The position numbers were made by a program, and so were the translations under genes. The notes under the pieces were generated by a model. That model was given only the letters and a program-made list of their open reading frames with translations, had not been told where the DNA came from and did no database searches. This document shows positions 56,441 to 64,000 of a DNA stretch of 64,000 nucleotides, one piece after another (position 1 is the stretch's first letter; every line of letters starts with the position of its first letter). The DNA comes from Micromonospora sp. PLK6-60 (lineage in GTDB: Bacteria > Actinomycetota > Actinomycetes > Mycobacteriales > Micromonosporaceae), in assembly GCF_019890675.1 (NCBI RefSeq), contig NZ_JAIOAA010000001.1, positions 1 to 64,000 on the forward strand, read 5' to 3'.

Positions 56441-57508
56441 GGCGTCGCGGTGACGGCGGGCCAGCCAGATCAGCACGGCGGCGCCGAGCAGGGTGGTGAC
56501 GACGCCGGTGGGGACGTCGACGCCGCCCTGCCCGCCCAGGACGGCGCGCAGCAGCACGTCGGAGCCGAGCACGACGAGCACTCCGGCGATGCCGGACAGC
56601 GGCAGCAGGACCCGGTGCCGGTGCACGGCGGGCAGCACCGGGGCGAGCAGCCGCACGATCACCGGGGCGCAGAGGCCGACGAAGCCGACCGGGCCGGTGA
56701 GGGTGACGGCGGCGGCGGCGAGCAGCACGGCCAGCAGGGTGGTGACCAGCCGGGTGCGCCGCACGTCGAGGCCGAGCACGGTGGCGGTGTCGTCGCCGAG
56801 GGCGAGGATGTCCAGCCGGTGGCCGAGCAGGACCAGCGCCGCGACGGCGGCGACGACGACCGGGGCGAGTTGGGTGAGCGCGACCAGGTCGCTCTGCACC
56901 AGCGAACCGTTGCCCCAGGCGAACAGCCCGATGGTGGCCTGCTCGAACAGCAGCAGGAGCAGCATGGTGACCGAGGCGAGGGCCAGGGCGGTGGCCGAGC
57001 CGGCGAGGATGAGCCGGGTGGTGCTGGCCTGCCCGCCGCCGGACATGGCCAGCACCAGGGTGGCCGCGGCGAGCCCGCCGCCGAAGGCGAGGCCCCCGGC
57101 GGGCAGCGCGGGCAGCGTGACGCCGAACGCGGCGACGGCGACGATCGCCAGGTGCGCGCCCGCGTTGACGGCGAGGGTGTCCGGGGAGGCGAGCGGGTTG
57201 CGGGCGACCGACTGCAGGGCGGCCCCGGCGCAGCCGAGCGCCACGCCGATGGCCAGGCCGGCGAGCAGCCGGGGCAGCCGGGCGGCGACCAGCACCCGGG
57301 CCGCCTCGTCGTCGCCGCCGGTGACCAGGCGCAGCAGGTCGAGGGCGCCGACGGCGGAGGTGCCCTGGGTGAGGTGCACCGCCGCGACGACGAGCAGGAG
57401 CAGGGCCGCGCCGGCGAAGACGGCGATGAGGCGGGGCGCGGCGGGGCGCCCGGCCGGAGCCGGCGCGACGGCCGGCTCCGGACGCGGCGGTGCGGTCGGC
57501 GCGCTCAC
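56441..57508 (-). CDS. FecCD-type siderophore permease, first half, lacking a stop at its natural end
   Basis: It starts at GTG 57508, overlapping the binding-protein stop (GTGA). About 350 residues of clear FecCD permease follow: ARLPRLLAGLAIGVALGCAGAALQSVARNPLASPDTLAVNAGA, LVQSDLV, GPVGFVGLCAPVIVRLL, ending near GAAVLIWLARRHRDAG around 56445. After this the frame stays open through the whole second permease gene, where it encodes only an arginine/proline-rich shadow sequence. The given end is therefore the end of homology, not a stop codon. Either this is a FhuB-like fusion with a frameshift, or a stop was lost by an indel or sequence error. Confidence 0.75.
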
Positions 57509-58485
57509 CCCGCGTACGTCTTGACGAACTGGTCGACGTACTGCTGGCCGGAGAGCGGGCCGCCGAAGGTCCAGATGCCGTCGGGCATGCGGTGCAGGTT
57601 GCCCCGCTGGACGAAGGGCAGCGAGGTCCAGATGGCGTTGCCGGCGAGGCCGTCGGCGAAGACGTCGGTGCCGTCGGAGGCGTTGTAGAAGAAGTGCAGG
57701 TTCGGGTCCTTGAGCCCGGTGAGGCCCTCGACGTCGGTCTGGCCCAGGCCCCACACCTCGTCGGTCTTGCCGGTCCACGCGTTGGTGAGGCCGAGCTGGA
57801 TGCCGAGTTGGGACACCAGCGCGCCCTGGCCGAACATCCGGATGCTGACCGTGCTGCCCTCCTTCCACCCGTCGGCGACGGCGAACGGACGGCCGGCCGC
57901 GCCGGCGTCGGCGATCTTCTTCCGGCCCTCGGCCAGGGCGGCGTCGAAGTCGGCGAGCAGCGTGTCGGCCTGCGCCGTCCGGCCGACCGCGGTGGCGATC
58001 ATTGTCAGGTCGGCGCGCATTCGGCCGAGGTTGTCCGAGGCGTCGCTGCTCCTGGTGACCAGCACCGGGACGTACTTCTCCAGCTGGGCGACCAGGGCGC
58101 CGCCCCGGTCGTCCGCCATCACCACGAGGTCGGGCTGGAGGGCGACGATCGAGTCGACGCTCGGCTCGCCGCGGGTGCCGACGTCCTTGACGGCCGGGTC
58201 GAGCGGGGCGGCGCTGACCCAGGTGGCGTAGCCCTTGGGGTCGGCGACGCCGACGGGCATGACGCCGAGGCTGACGAGCATCTCGACCTCGCCCCATTCC
58301 AGGCCGACCACCTTGGTGGCGGGGGCGTCGAGAGTGATCGCCTTGCCGCGGCTGTCGGTGACCGTGACCGGCCCGGCCGACGGGGCGGATGCGGTGGGGG
58401 CGGCGCCGGTCTCGGTGGTGCCGCAGGCGCTGAGCAGCAGCGCGGCCGCCGCGCAGGCGAGGGCGGTGACGCGGATACGGGTCAT
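57505..58485 (-). CDS. Iron-siderophore ABC transporter substrate-binding lipoprotein
   Basis: A protein of 326 residues from ATG 58485 after GGAAAGAG. The lipobox LLSAC places the acylated Cys at about residue 21. The TroA/FepB-type fold appears as KVVGLEWGEVEMLVSLGVMPVGVADPKGY, VGTRGEPSVDSIVALQPDLVVMADD and a long backbone helix before the C-terminal lobe ending QQYVDQFVKTYAG. It captures ferric siderophore, most likely the ferrioxamine made by the divergent des genes. First of the permease genes by GTGA overlap. Confidence 0.88.
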   Translation of the reverse strand: MTRIRVTALACAAAALLLSACGTTETGAAPTASAPSAGPVTVTDSRGKAITLDAPATKVVGLEWGEVEMLVSLGVMPVGVADPKGYATWVSAAPLDPAVKDVGTRGEPSVDSIVALQPDLVVMADDRGGALVAQLEKYVPVLVTRSSDASDNLGRMRADLTMIATAVGRTAQADTLLADFDAALAEGRKKIADAGAAGRPFAVADGWKEGSTVSIRMFGQGALVSQLGIQLGLTNAWTGKTDEVWGLGQTDVEGLTGLKDPNLHFFYNASDGTDVFADGLAGNAIWTSLPFVQRGNLHRMPDGIWTFGGPLSGQQYVDQFVKTYAG

Positions 58486-58517
58486 GTCGCTCTTTCCAAT
58501 GAGTGTGGATCGTCGGA

Positions 58518-59348
58518 TCAGGTCAGGGCACGGGTGCGGTGCCGGCCCACGGGACGGGTGGTCACCAGTCCGGTGAGCGGATCGGTGGTCACCTCGATGC
58601 GGATGCCGTAGGTGTCGGTCAGGGCGGGTTCGGTGAGGACCTCGGCCGGCGTGCCGGTGGCGCGGACCCGGCCGCCGTGCAGCAGCACCACCTCGTCCGC
58701 CACGGCGGCGGCCTGGTTGAGGTCGTGCAGCACGACGCCGACCGCCACGTCGTGGTCGTCGGCGAGGTCCCGCACCAGGTCGAGGATCTCCACCTGGTAG
58801 CGCAGGTCGAGGAAGGTGGTGGGCTCGTCGAGCAGCAGCACGGGCGTGTCCTGGGCCAGGCAGGTGGCCAGCCACACGCGCTGCAACTCGCCGCCGGAGA
58901 GTTCGTCCACGGGACGGTCCGCCATGGCGGCCACGCCGGTGACGTCCATCGCCCGGCTGATCGCCGCCGCGCCCCGCGGGTCGGCGGCCCGCCACCGTCC
59001 CCGGTACGGGTGGCGGCCGTAGCCGACGACGTCGCGGACGGTGACCCCGCTGGGCACCGGCCGGCTCTGGGCGAGCAGCGTGACCCGGCGGGCGAACTCC
59101 CGGGCCGGCAGGCCCGCCGCCGCGGTGTCGCCGGGCAGGTGCACCGCCCCGGCCGCGACGGGGTGCAGTCGGGCCAGCGCCCGCAGCACTGTGGACTTGC
59201 CGCTGCCGTTGGGGCCGACCAGCGCGGTCACCGTGCCGGCGCGCAGAGCGATGGACGCGTCGTGCACCACCGGCGTCCGGTGGTATTCCAGGCGGAGGTC
59301 GACTCCGCGCAGGCTTTCACTGCCGGCCGACGCCGGTTCCCTCGACAT
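58518..59348 (-). CDS. Iron-siderophore ABC transporter ATPase (FecE/FhuC-like)
   Basis: A protein of 276 residues from ATG 59348. Walker A is VGPNGSGKST, the Q-loop lies at LLAQSRPVPSG, the signature is ELSGGELQRVWLA, Walker B is PVLLLDEPTTFLD and the switch His is in VVLHDLNQA. It energises the FecCD permeases. First gene of the uptake operon. The start codon abuts the iron box, and the predicted -10 lies so close that the transcript may be leaderless. Confidence 0.9.
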   Translation of the reverse strand: MSREPASAGSESLRGVDLRLEYHRTPVVHDASIALRAGTVTALVGPNGSGKSTVLRALARLHPVAAGAVHLPGDTAAAGLPAREFARRVTLLAQSRPVPSGVTVRDVVGYGRHPYRGRWRAADPRGAAAISRAMDVTGVAAMADRPVDELSGGELQRVWLATCLAQDTPVLLLDEPTTFLDLRYQVEILDLVRDLADDHDVAVGVVLHDLNQAAAVADEVVLLHGGRVRATGTPAEVLTEPALTDTYGIRIEVTTDPLTGLVTTRPVGRHRTRALT

Positions 59349-59385
59349 GAGGTTAGGCTAACCTAACTTGCGGACCAGATGTCAA
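59348..59385 (-). promoter_or_regulatory. IdeR/DmdR1 iron box and promoter of the uptake operon
   Basis: The iron box TGAGGTTAGGCTAACCTAA is at 59348-59366, with the perfect 7-1-7 palindrome AGGTTAG-G-CTAACCT inside it. On the minus strand a -35-like TTGACA lies at 59385-59380 and a -10-like TAGCCT at 59360-59355, inside the box, so iron-loaded repressor would block it. Confidence 0.82.
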
Positions 59386-59471
59386 GCCGGCCGGCGTTCC
59401 GCGAACCGGGCACACCCCGGCTCCGCACTGACCGGACCCGCCCGGCCGACACGCCACCGTCTTGTCCGATC

Positions 59472-59501
59472 TTGACGGTTAATGAGGTTAGGCTAACCTA
59501 A
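59472..59501 (+). promoter_or_regulatory. IdeR/DmdR1 iron box and promoter of desABCD
   Basis: A second identical iron box at 59483-59501. TTGACG at 59472-59477 and TAACCT at 59494-59499 (16-bp spacer) form a promoter whose -10 is covered by the box. Confidence 0.83.
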
Positions 59502-59551
59502 CTGCGCGGCCGAGCCGCGTCCCGTGTCCACCTCGAACGCCGGGGAACCGC

Positions 59552-61123
59552 ATGAGCCTGACCGGAAGCACACCCGACGCGGCATCCGCCGCGACCGGAA
59601 CCGACCTGCCCGCCGCCCCCGTCCACCTGTTCAACGCCGGCTCCGTGGCGCACTACCGCGACGCGCTGGCCCGCGGGATCGACCGGGTCGCCGGCCTGGT
59701 CGCCCGCGCGGACCGGCCGTTCACCGGGGTCGCCCCGCAGGCGCTGGCGCCGCTGGTCGACCGGATCGACCTGGACCGGCCGCTCGGTGACACCGACGCC
59801 GCCCTGGACGAACTGCACCAGGTCTGGCTGCGGGACGCGGTGTGGTTCCACCACCCCCGCTACCTGGCCCACCTCAACTGCCCGGTGGTGATCCCGGCGC
59901 TGCTCGGCGAGGCGCTGCTCAGCGCGGTGAACTCCTCACTGGACACCTGGGACCAGAGCGCCGGCGCCACCCTGATGGAACGGCACCTCGTCGGCTGGAC
60001 GGCCGGTCGGCTCGGTCTCGGCCCGGCCGCCGACGGTGTCTTCACCAGCGGTGGCACCCAGTCGAACCTGCAGGCTTTGCTGCTGGCCCGCGAGGAGGCG
60101 TGCCGCCGGCTGGCCGGCGGCGGCGAAGCGCGGCCGGAGCTGCTGGCGCGGCTGCGGATCATCACCTCCGCCGCCGGTCACTTCAGCGTGCAGAAGGCCG
60201 CCAAGCTGCTCGGCCTGGCCGCCGACGCGGTGCTCACCGTGCCCACCGACGCCGAGCGCCGGATGCGCGCCGACGAGCTGACCCGCGCCATCGACCGCTG
60301 CCGGCGCGCCGGGCAGGTGGTGATGGCGGTCGTCGCCACCGCCGGCACCACCGACTTCGGCACCATCGACCCGCTGCCGCAGATCGCCGACTGCTGCACC
60401 GCCGCCGGCGTCTGGTGGCACGTCGACGCCGCGTACGGCTGCGGGTTGCTGGTCTCCCCCACCCGCCGGCACCTGCTCGACGGGATCGAGCGGGCCGACT
60501 CGGTGACCGTCGACTACCACAAGTCGTTCTTCCAGCCGGTCAGCTCCAGCGCCCTGCTGGTCCGCGACGGCCGGACGCTGCGGCACGCCACCTGGCACGC
60601 CGACTACCTCAACCCGGCCCGCGCGGCGGAGCAGGGCATCCCCAACCAGGTCGACAAGAGCATCCAGACCACCCGGCGCTTCGACGCGGGCAAGCTCTGG
60701 CTCACCCTGCGGATCATGGGCCCGGACGCCGTCGGCGCGCTCTTCGACCGGGTCGTCGACCTCGCCGCCGAGACCTGGCGGCGCCTCGACGCCGACCCGC
60801 GCTTCGAGGTGGCGGCCCGCTCGCAGTTGAGCACCGTGGTCTTCCGGCACGTGCCGCCCGGCGCCCCGCCGCACCTGGTCGACCAGGCCAACCTGTACGC
60901 CCGGGACGCGCTGGCCGCCTCGGGCGCGGCGCTGGTCGCCGGCACCACCGTCGATGGCGCGCACTGGCTGAAGCTCACCCTGCTCAACCCGGAGACCACG
61001 GTGGACGACGTCGCCGCCGTCCTCGACCTGATCGCCGCGCACGCCGACCGGCACGCCCGCGCTGACCTTCGCGTCGTCGGCCCGGGAGCCGAACCCACGG
61101 CCGCCCTGTCCCCGGTCGGCTGA
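59552..61123 (+). CDS. desA: PLP-dependent lysine decarboxylase of desferrioxamine biosynthesis
   Basis: A protein of 523 residues from ATG 59552 after GGGGAA. A group II PLP decarboxylase: [47 protein letters not shown] with the pyridine-binding D292, and the PLP lysine K324 in [12 protein letters not shown]. In the siderophore context it fits DesA, which makes cadaverine from lysine as the first step. It is the first gene of the iron-repressed des operon, ahead of desB by 25 bp. Confidence 0.92.
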   Translation: MSLTGSTPDAASAATGTDLPAAPVHLFNAGSVAHYRDALARGIDRVAGLVARADRPFTGVAPQALAPLVDRIDLDRPLGDTDAALDELHQVWLRDAVWFHHPRYLAHLNCPVVIPALLGEALLSAVNSSLDTWDQSAGATLMERHLVGWTAGRLGLGPAADGVFTSGGTQSNLQALLLAREEACRRLAGGGEARPELLARLRIITSAAGHFSVQKAAKLLGLAADAVLTVPTDAERRMRADELTRAIDRCRRAGQVVMAVVATAGTTDFGTIDPLPQIADCCTAAGVWWHVDAAYGCGLLVSPTRRHLLDGIERADSVTVDYHKSFFQPVSSSALLVRDGRTLRHATWHADYLNPARAAEQGIPNQVDKSIQTTRRFDAGKLWLTLRIMGPDAVGALFDRVVDLAAETWRRLDADPRFEVAARSQLSTVVFRHVPPGAPPHLVDQANLYARDALAASGAALVAGTTVDGAHWLKLTLLNPETTVDDVAAVLDLIAAHADRHARADLRVVGPGAEPTAALSPVG

Positions 61124-61148
61124 CCCCGGCCCGGAGGAGTACGAACGC

Positions 61149-62423
61149 ATGTCGACCCACGACTTCATCGCCGTCGGGCTGGGCCCCTACAACCTCGGAC
61201 TGGCCTGCCTCACCGCACCGATCGACGACCTCGACGGGCTGTTCCTGGAGGCCCGCGCCGACGTCGACTGGCATCCCGGGATGCTGCTCGAGTCGGCCCG
61301 GCTCCAGACGCCGTTCCTCGCCGACCTGGTCACCCTCGCCGACCCCACCTCGCCGTACTCGTTCCTGCGTTATCTCAAGGAGACCGGCCGGCTGTACCCG
61401 TTCTACATCCGGGAGAGCTTCTTCCCGCTGCGCGCCGAATACAGCGCCTACTGCCGCTGGGCCGCCGCGCAGCTGCCCCACCTGCGCTTCCGGCACACCG
61501 TCACCCGCGTCGAGTACGACGGGACCGACGACCGGTACGTGGTGCGCGCCGACACCCCGGACGGACCGGTCAGCCACCGGGCCCGGCGCCTGGTGCTGGG
61601 CACCGGCACCCGGCCGTACCTGCCGCCGGCCTGCGCCGGCCTGGGCGGCGACCTGATCCACAACTCCCGCTACCTGGCGCACCGGGAGGCGCTGCGGGCC
61701 ACGCGCAGCATCACCGTCGTCGGCAGCGGCCAGAGCGCCGCCGAGATCTACCACGACCTGCTCGGCGACATCGACAGGTACGGCTACCAGCTCACCTGGG
61801 TGACCCGCTCGCCCCGGTTCTTCCCGCTGGAATACACCAAGCTGACGCTGGAGATGACCTCACCGGACTACGTGGACTACTTCCACGCGCTGCCGGAGCC
61901 GACCCGCTACCGGCTGGAGTCCGCGCAGCAGCCGCTGTTCAAGGGCATCGACGCCGACCTGATCAACGACATCTACGACACGCTCTACGCCAAGAGCCTG
62001 CCCGGCCCGGTGCCGACCCGGCTGCTGACCAACACCGAACTGGTCGACGCGGCGTACGACGGCGGCCGCTACCGGCTCGGGCTGCGCCACACCGAACAGG
62101 ACCGGGCGCTCACCCTGGACACCGAGGGGCTCGTGCTGGCCACCGGCTACCACCACCGGGTGCCGGAGTTCCTGGCCCCGGTGCGCGACCGGCTCCGCTT
62201 CGACGCCCACGGCCGCCTCGACGTGGCCCGCAACTACAGCGTCGACCACACCGGCCGGGACGTGTTCCTGCAGAACGGCGGCACGCACACGCACAGCATC
62301 ACCTCGCCCGACCTGGGCATGGGCCCGTACCGCAACTCGTGGATCATCCGCGAGCTGACCGGCCGGGAGCACTACCCGATCGAGAAGACCATCGCGTTCC
62401 AAGAGTTCGGAGTCCCGGCATGA
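61149..62423 (+). CDS. desB: Cadaverine/lysine N-monooxygenase of desferrioxamine biosynthesis
   Basis: A protein of 424 residues from ATG 61149 after GGAGGAG. It is a class B flavin monooxygenase of the IucD/DesB group: FAD motif [16 protein letters not shown], substrate-site string [27 protein letters not shown] motif [18 protein letters not shown] and the C-terminal [13 protein letters not shown]. It N-hydroxylates cadaverine. The stop overlaps the first ATG of desC (ATGA). Confidence 0.92.
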   Translation: MSTHDFIAVGLGPYNLGLACLTAPIDDLDGLFLEARADVDWHPGMLLESARLQTPFLADLVTLADPTSPYSFLRYLKETGRLYPFYIRESFFPLRAEYSAYCRWAAAQLPHLRFRHTVTRVEYDGTDDRYVVRADTPDGPVSHRARRLVLGTGTRPYLPPACAGLGGDLIHNSRYLAHREALRATRSITVVGSGQSAAEIYHDLLGDIDRYGYQLTWVTRSPRFFPLEYTKLTLEMTSPDYVDYFHALPEPTRYRLESAQQPLFKGIDADLINDIYDTLYAKSLPGPVPTRLLTNTELVDAAYDGGRYRLGLRHTEQDRALTLDTEGLVLATGYHHRVPEFLAPVRDRLRFDAHGRLDVARNYSVDHTGRDVFLQNGGTHTHSITSPDLGMGPYRNSWIIRELTGREHYPIEKTIAFQEFGVPA

Positions 62424-62590
62424 CCGAACGCACCGAGCGAAGCGAGGGCCGTGAGAGCATGCCCGGCCGGCACGGCATGACCGAACGCACCGAGCGAAGC
62501 GAGGGCCGTGAGAGCATGCCCGGCCGGCACGGCATGACCGAACGCACCGAGCGAAGCGAGGGCCGTGAGAGCATGCCCGGCCGGCACGGC
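62420..62590 (+). repeat. Three perfect tandem 57-bp repeats at the desB/desC junction
   Basis: Units at 62420-62476, 62477-62533 and 62534-62590 are identical. Each begins ATGACC, is preceded by GGC, contains GAGCGAAGCGAG and ends CGGCACGGC. An inverted CATGCC/GGCATG pair brackets each unit boundary. Because 57 is a multiple of three, the reading frame into desC is kept. Confidence 0.95.
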
Positions 62591-63160
62591 ATGAGTTCCT
62601 TCACCCGGGTCGACGGACGACTCGGCGCGTTCGCGCTGCGCCCGCTGGACGCCGACGCCGACGCGGCGCTGCTGCACCGCTGGGTCACCCACCCGAAGGC
62701 GGCGTTCTGGCTGATGCGGGACGCCGACGTGGCGGGCGTCGCGCAGGAGTACCGGCGGATCGCCGCCCACCCGCACCACGACGCGTACCTCGGGTCATGG
62801 CGCGGCCGGCCCGCGTTCCTGGCCGAACGGTACGACCCGACCCGGGTGGAGCTGGTCGGGTTGTACGGCCCGGAGCCCGGCGACGTCGGCATGCACTTCC
62901 TCTGCGCGCCCACCGACACGCCGGCGCACGGTTTCACCCGCGCCGTGCTCATCACGGTGCTGGCCTGGCTCTTCGCCGACCCGGCGGCCCGCCGGGTGGT
63001 GGTGGAGCCGGACGTGCGCAACACCGCGGTGCACGCGCTCAACGCCGCCGTCGGCTTCACCGTCGCCGGCCGGATCCGCAAGCCCGAGAAGGACGCGCTG
63101 CTCAGCGTCTGCACCCGGGACCAGTTCCGGGCCGCCACCGGGGAAGAGGTGTCCGCGTGA
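62420..63160 (+). CDS. desC: N-hydroxycadaverine acyltransferase (IucB/DesC family) with triplicated N-terminal repeat
   Basis: 246 residues if read from ATG 62420, of which the first 57 are three identical 19-residue units ([19 protein letters not shown]). ATG 62591 (MSSFTRVDG) begins the normal family sequence of 189 residues and is probably the ancestral start. The acyltransferase domain shows [51 protein letters not shown] and [22 protein letters not shown]. It would acylate N-hydroxycadaverine with succinyl- or acetyl-CoA. Translation could begin at any of four ATGs. The stop overlaps desD (GTGA). Confidence 0.88.
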   Translation: MTERTERSEGRESMPGRHGMTERTERSEGRESMPGRHGMTERTERSEGRESMPGRHGMSSFTRVDGRLGAFALRPLDADADAALLHRWVTHPKAAFWLMRDADVAGVAQEYRRIAAHPHHDAYLGSWRGRPAFLAERYDPTRVELVGLYGPEPGDVGMHFLCAPTDTPAHGFTRAVLITVLAWLFADPAARRVVVEPDVRNTAVHALNAAVGFTVAGRIRKPEKDALLSVCTRDQFRAATGEEVSA

Positions 63161-64000
63161 CCGCCACCGCGTCCGTCGCCCACCTGACCCCCGGGGCGTG
63201 GGCGACGGCCAACCGGCTGCTGGTCCGCAAGGCGCTGGCCGAGTTCGCCCACGAACGCCTGATCACCCCCGAGCCCACCGACCTCGGGCGGTGGATGGTG
63301 CGCAGCGACGACGGCACCGTGCAGTACCGGTTCGCCGCCGAGCGCCTCGCGCTGGACCACTGGCACATCGACGCCGCCAGCATCACCCGGCACCGCGACG
63401 GCACGCGGCTGCCGCCCGACGCCGTCGACCTCTGCCTGGAGCTGCGTGGCGCGCTCGGCCTCACCGACGCGATCCTGCCGGTCTACCTGGAGGAGATCAC
63501 CTCCACCCTGGCCGGCACCGCGTACAAGCTCGGCAGGCCGGCGGTCTCCGCCGCCGAGCTGGCCGCCGCGGACTTTCAGACCATCGAGACGCAGATGACC
63601 GAGGGGCACCCCTGCTTCGTGGCCAACAACGGGCGCCTCGGCTTCGGCGTGCACGACTACCACCGGTACGCCCCGGAGGCGGCCGCGCCGGTGCGGCTGC
63701 TCTGGCTGGCCGCGCACCGCGACCACACCACGTTCACCTGCGCCGCCGACCTGGACTACGACGCGCTGGTCCGCGCCGAGCTGGGCGAGGAGACCCTGGC
63801 CGGGTTCACCGCCACGCTCACCGGGCTCGGCCTCGACCCGGCCGACTACCTGCTGATCCCGGTGCACCCGTGGCAGTGGTGGCACCGGCTCGCGGTCACC
63901 TTCGCCGGCGAGGTCGCCCGGCGCCGGCTGGTCTGCCTCGGCGAGGGGCCGGACGACTACCTGGCCCAGCAGTCCATCCGTACGTTCTTCAACGTCACCG
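63157..64000 (+). CDS. desD: NIS synthetase (IucA/IucC family) of desferrioxamine biosynthesis, partial
   Basis: It starts at GTG 63157, overlapping the desC stop, and runs off the window after ~281 residues of an expected ~590. IucA/IucC motifs visible are KLGRPAVSA, MTEGHPCFVANNGRLGFG, LLIPVHPWQWWH and QQSIRTFFNV, placing the ATP- and substrate-binding half inside the window. It would condense and cyclise N-hydroxy-N-succinylcadaverine units into desferrioxamine E or B in an ATP-dependent way. No stop or frameshift is seen up to the edge. Confidence 0.92.
   Translation, partial: MTATASVAHLTPGAWATANRLLVRKALAEFAHERLITPEPTDLGRWMVRSDDGTVQYRFAAERLALDHWHIDAASITRHRDGTRLPPDAVDLCLELRGALGLTDAILPVYLEEITSTLAGTAYKLGRPAVSAAELAAADFQTIETQMTEGHPCFVANNGRLGFGVHDYHRYAPEAAAPVRLLWLAAHRDHTTFTCAADLDYDALVRAELGEETLAGFTATLTGLGLDPADYLLIPVHPWQWWHRLAVTFAGEVARRRLVCLGEGPDDYLAQQSIRTFFNVT

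Noticed and set aside
62420..62590. The 57-bp direct repeats as a CRISPR array
   Set aside because: The units are contiguous without spacers and are part of a coding frame; no cas genes are present.

Overview
The window is very GC-rich DNA with strong third-position GC bias. It has many GTG starts, GTGA/ATGA gene overlaps and secreted enzymes with Tat or Sec signals. This fits a filamentous actinomycete; Micromonospora or a close relative in the Micromonosporaceae is my best guess, an inference from gene content only. I see no tRNA, rRNA, IS element, prophage or CRISPR array.

Layout. 1-12.2 kb: the 3' end of a GH10 xylanase with a CBM2, a D-lactate/glycolate-type FAD/Fe-S oxidase coupled to a glutaredoxin-like protein, a secreted M14 carboxypeptidase, a secreted S15 (Xaa-Pro) peptidase, DinB, a Bcr/CflA drug exporter and a DUF427 protein. 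12.2-18.5 kb: a 1468-residue secreted subtilase with kelch repeats, flanked by two related winged-helix regulators. 18.6-36.9 kb: a plant-polysaccharide region. It holds a CUT2 sugar ABC transporter, a decayed GH43 gene, an intact GH43, a secreted PQQ-type sugar dehydrogenase with a Tat-exported TIM-barrel protein, and a GH54 arabinofuranosidase. Four LacI-type palindromes lie here, in front of the transporter, the GH43 and the GH54, so these three units probably form one arabinose/arabinan regulon. A TetR/hydrolase pair and an acyl-CoA ligase sit inside this stretch.

36.9-46.2 kb: mostly single housekeeping or stress genes (GNATs, LtrA, DUF1801, MBL hydrolase, MarR with an alpha/beta hydrolase, GDSL esterase, SDR, YciI, serine hydrolase). 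46.3-54.5 kb: a 2506-residue RHS/YD-repeat protein with a short membrane PH-like gene overlapping its stop codon, a possible toxin/immunity or anchoring pair. 54.5-64 kb: a desferrioxamine-type siderophore locus. Two copies of an IdeR/DmdR1 iron box separate desABCD (desD cut by the window end) from the uptake genes (ATPase, binding protein, FecCD permeases, siderophore-interacting reductase).

The most unusual features are three perfect 57-bp in-frame repeats at the start of desC, a permease pair whose reading frames suggest a broken FhuB-like fusion, the shared operator/promoter module of the arabinan genes, the GH43 pseudogene behind the transporter, the pseudo-receiver regulators around the subtilase, and the RHS protein with its coupled membrane partner.
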